54,182 bases of DNA from Myxococcales bacterium (GTDB lineage Bacteria; Myxococcota; Myxococcia; Myxococcales; JAJYLH01). A program made the position numbers and the translations under genes. Below, piece by piece: positions 52,650 through 54,182 of the stretch. Location: contig JAJYLH010000040.1 in the NCBI GenBank assembly GCA_021787845.1, positions 1 through 54,182 of the forward strand, read 5' to 3'. The number at the start of each line of letters is the position of its first letter. The first letter of the stretch is position 1. Below the pieces are notes generated by a model. The model worked only from the letters and a program-made list of their open reading frames with translations, did no database searches and had not been told where the DNA came from.

Positions 52650-53957
52650 ATGTCCGTCCGCAACCTTCGTCCCTGCCTCTTCGCCCTCCTCGCCGCCCTG
52701 CTCGTCTTGTCGCCACTCGTCGCGCGCGCCGGCGGCCGGGCGATCATCGACGTCACCGGCGCGCAGTTCCAGCCGCTGCCGCTCGCGGTGGCGCCGGTCA
52801 AAGGCCCCGCGCAAGCGGTCAAGCCCCTCGCGGGCACCCTCCAGAACGACCTCGACCTGAGCGGCCTCTTCCAGCTCCTCGACCCGCGCTCGTTTCTCGC
52901 GAGCCCGAGCGAGGGGCTGAGCGCGTCGGAAATCGACTTCACCAAGTGGACCGCGGTCGGCGCGAGCGCGCTCGTCAAGGGGCAGGTCCTGGCCACCTCG
53001 AGCGGCTACGACGTGGAGCTGCGGCTCTTCGACGTCAACCGCGGGACGCAGTCGCTCACCGGGAGCTACTCGACGAGCAAGATGAGCCTCGGCCACATCG
53101 CCCACGACTTCGCGAACCGCATCTACCAGTACTTCACCGGCGAGAAGGGCGTCTTCGACACCCGGATCGCGTTCGTCAAGCGCTACGGCGACAGCAAGGA
53201 GCTCTTCGTCTCCGACTTCGACGGCCACAACCAGGTGGCGCTCACCGGCGGCAAGGGTCTGAACCTCCTGCCCGCCTGGAGCGCTGACGGCCGGCGGATC
53301 GTCTTCACCTCGTTTCGCAACGGCTCGCCGATGCTCTATCTCGTCAACGTCGAGACCAAGAAGGTGCACGCGCTCCACCCGGCCGGGGACCTGCAGACGG
53401 GCGCCTCCTTCAGCCCCGACGGCCGGCGCATCGCCTTCACCATGGCGGTCCACGGCAACTCGAACATCTGGGTCGTCAACGCCGACGGCACGGGCTTGAA
53501 GCAGCTCACCGACACCCGCGAGATCAACTCGAGCCCGATCTGGAGCCCGGACGGCAAGCGCATCGCCTTCGTCTCCAAGCGCGCCGGCGACCCGCAGATC
53601 TACGTGATGAACGAGGACGGCAGCGGCGTGCGGCGCCTGACCTTCCAGGGCAACTACAACCAGACGCCGGACTGGAGCCCGCGCGGCGACGTCATCGCGT
53701 TCACCGCCCGCGACGAGCGCAACGACTTCGACATCTTCACCGTCAACGTGCAGACGACGGAGATCAAGCGGCTGACGCAGGACGAGGGAACGCGCAACGA
53801 CGAGCCGAGCTTCTCCCCCAACGGCCGGTCGATCGTCTTCACCTCGAACCGCAACGGACCGACCGAGCTGTTCATCATGCGCGCCGACGGCACCGACCAG
53901 AAGCCGCTCGGGGTGATGAACGCCTCGACGCCGGCCTGGGGTCCCTGGACGGACTGA
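52650..53957 (+). CDS. tolB: TolB periplasmic beta-propeller protein
   Basis: 435 residues, normal length. Signal peptide (PCLFALLAALLVLSPLVARAGG). The N-terminal TolB domain (VKPLAGTLQNDLDLSGLFQLLDP ... YDVELRLFDVNRG ... FANRIYQYFTGEKGVFDTRI) is followed by WD40-like/PD40 propeller repeats (NLLPAWSADGRRIVFTSFRN; GASFSPDGRRIAFTMA; SPIWSPDGKRIAFVSKRAGD; TPDWSPRGDVIAFTARDER; EPSFSPNGRSIVFTSNRNG). TolB works with Pal and TolQRA in outer-membrane constriction and integrity; none of the other Tol genes lies within the window. Confidence 0.93.
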   Translation: MSVRNLRPCLFALLAALLVLSPLVARAGGRAIIDVTGAQFQPLPLAVAPVKGPAQAVKPLAGTLQNDLDLSGLFQLLDPRSFLASPSEGLSASEIDFTKWTAVGASALVKGQVLATSSGYDVELRLFDVNRGTQSLTGSYSTSKMSLGHIAHDFANRIYQYFTGEKGVFDTRIAFVKRYGDSKELFVSDFDGHNQVALTGGKGLNLLPAWSADGRRIVFTSFRNGSPMLYLVNVETKKVHALHPAGDLQTGASFSPDGRRIAFTMAVHGNSNIWVVNADGTGLKQLTDTREINSSPIWSPDGKRIAFVSKRAGDPQIYVMNEDGSGVRRLTFQGNYNQTPDWSPRGDVIAFTARDERNDFDIFTVNVQTTEIKRLTQDEGTRNDEPSFSPNGRSIVFTSNRNGPTELFIMRADGTDQKPLGVMNASTPAWGPWTD

Positions 53958-53973
53958 CGCCCGCGAGGGCGCC

Positions 53974-53992
53974 CCGGCTCCTGGTGAGCCGG
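53974..53992 (+). terminator. Possible hairpin terminator after tolB
   Basis: CCGGCTC-CTGGT-GAGCCGG forms a 7-bp stem with a 5-base loop 17 bases past the tolB stop. No T-run follows, so it may stop transcription poorly or act as a 3' stabiliser. Confidence 0.35.
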
Positions 53993-54065
53993 TCGAGCCG
54001 CGACCTCGGGACGAGCCCGGAGCTCCTGCTGGTCGCCGCGCGGCAGGAGAATGGAATGGGTGCGG

Positions 54066-54182
54066 CTATTCTGAAACCACATGGAGATGAGCCTTCTGGT
54101 GGGCTGGGGCGGAGCGTAGGATGACGTTGCGTGGGTTGCCGTCGGCGTAGCGGGAGAGGTGGTTGCGCGCCTGTTCGCGGGC
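54066..54182 (-). CDS. C-terminal end of an unidentified gene, cut by the window edge
   Basis: A minus-strand frame enters from the window end and stops at TAG 54066-54068. It reads AREQARNHLSRYADGNPRNV then ILRSAPAHQKAHLHVVSE. Only 38 residues are visible; the codon choice is consistent with a real gene, but I cannot assign it. Confidence 0.35.
   Translation of the reverse strand, partial: AREQARNHLSRYADGNPRNVILRSAPAHQKAHLHVVSE

Overview
The window looks like chromosomal DNA of a high-GC deltaproteobacterium-type organism, most likely an uncultured member of the Myxococcota. The reasons are the strong G/C preference at third codon positions, an NtrC-type response regulator with a matching sigma-54 promoter, and many secreted lipoproteins built from ASH, IPT/TIG, PPC, PKD and Cys-rich repeats, some with Asp/Ala/Gly-rich linkers after the lipobox. 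This assignment is inference; there is no rRNA or tRNA gene in the window.

Layout. 0.5-10.3 kb: a five-gene plus-strand heavy-metal RND efflux cluster (TolC-type outer-membrane factor, periplasmic adaptor, HME-type permease, sensor kinase, NtrC-type regulator) with a near-consensus sigma-54 promoter in front. 10.6-20.3 kb: intact argS, then about 6.3 kb of cargo encoding secreted or surface proteins, then an apparently identical 1,522-bp copy of the 3' part of argS. 20.4-23.2 kb: a DUF6036-type nucleotidyltransferase pair and a DUF5648-like lipoprotein. 23.5-26.5 kb, minus strand: a rhomboid-fold protein that has lost its catalytic residues, and a CorC/HlyC-type CBS transporter. 26.7-30.4 kb: two lipoproteins and a P-loop protein. 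30.6-34.1 kb, minus strand: a YbjN-like lipoprotein, thiL, an FHA protein and an A24 prepilin peptidase. 34.5-43.3 kb: six translationally coupled genes for exported proteins (VWA, ASH/PKD, Cys-rich/PPC, IPT/TIG, Cys-rich, small membrane protein). 43.5-52 kb, minus strand: dienelactone hydrolase, FkbM methyltransferase, MoxR ATPase, a gluzincin/TPR/PEGA protein and a large DUF4175-like coiled-coil protein. 52.1-54.2 kb: a single-domain response regulator, tolB, and the end of an unidentified gene.

The DNA also carries several families of short interspersed palindromic repeats. They lie between genes, but some are also inside genes in frame (RND permease, TolC factor, DUF4175 protein) and one sits in the signal-peptide region of the adaptor.

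The most noteworthy points are the argS partial duplication bracketing a cargo block, a (TACAG)3 tract that splits what looks like one large beta-helix surface protein into two frames, the six-gene coupled lipoprotein operon, 24-bp in-frame arrays that grew next to an interspersed repeat in two unrelated genes, and the pseudo-rhomboid. All statements rest on reading the sequence; no database search was run.
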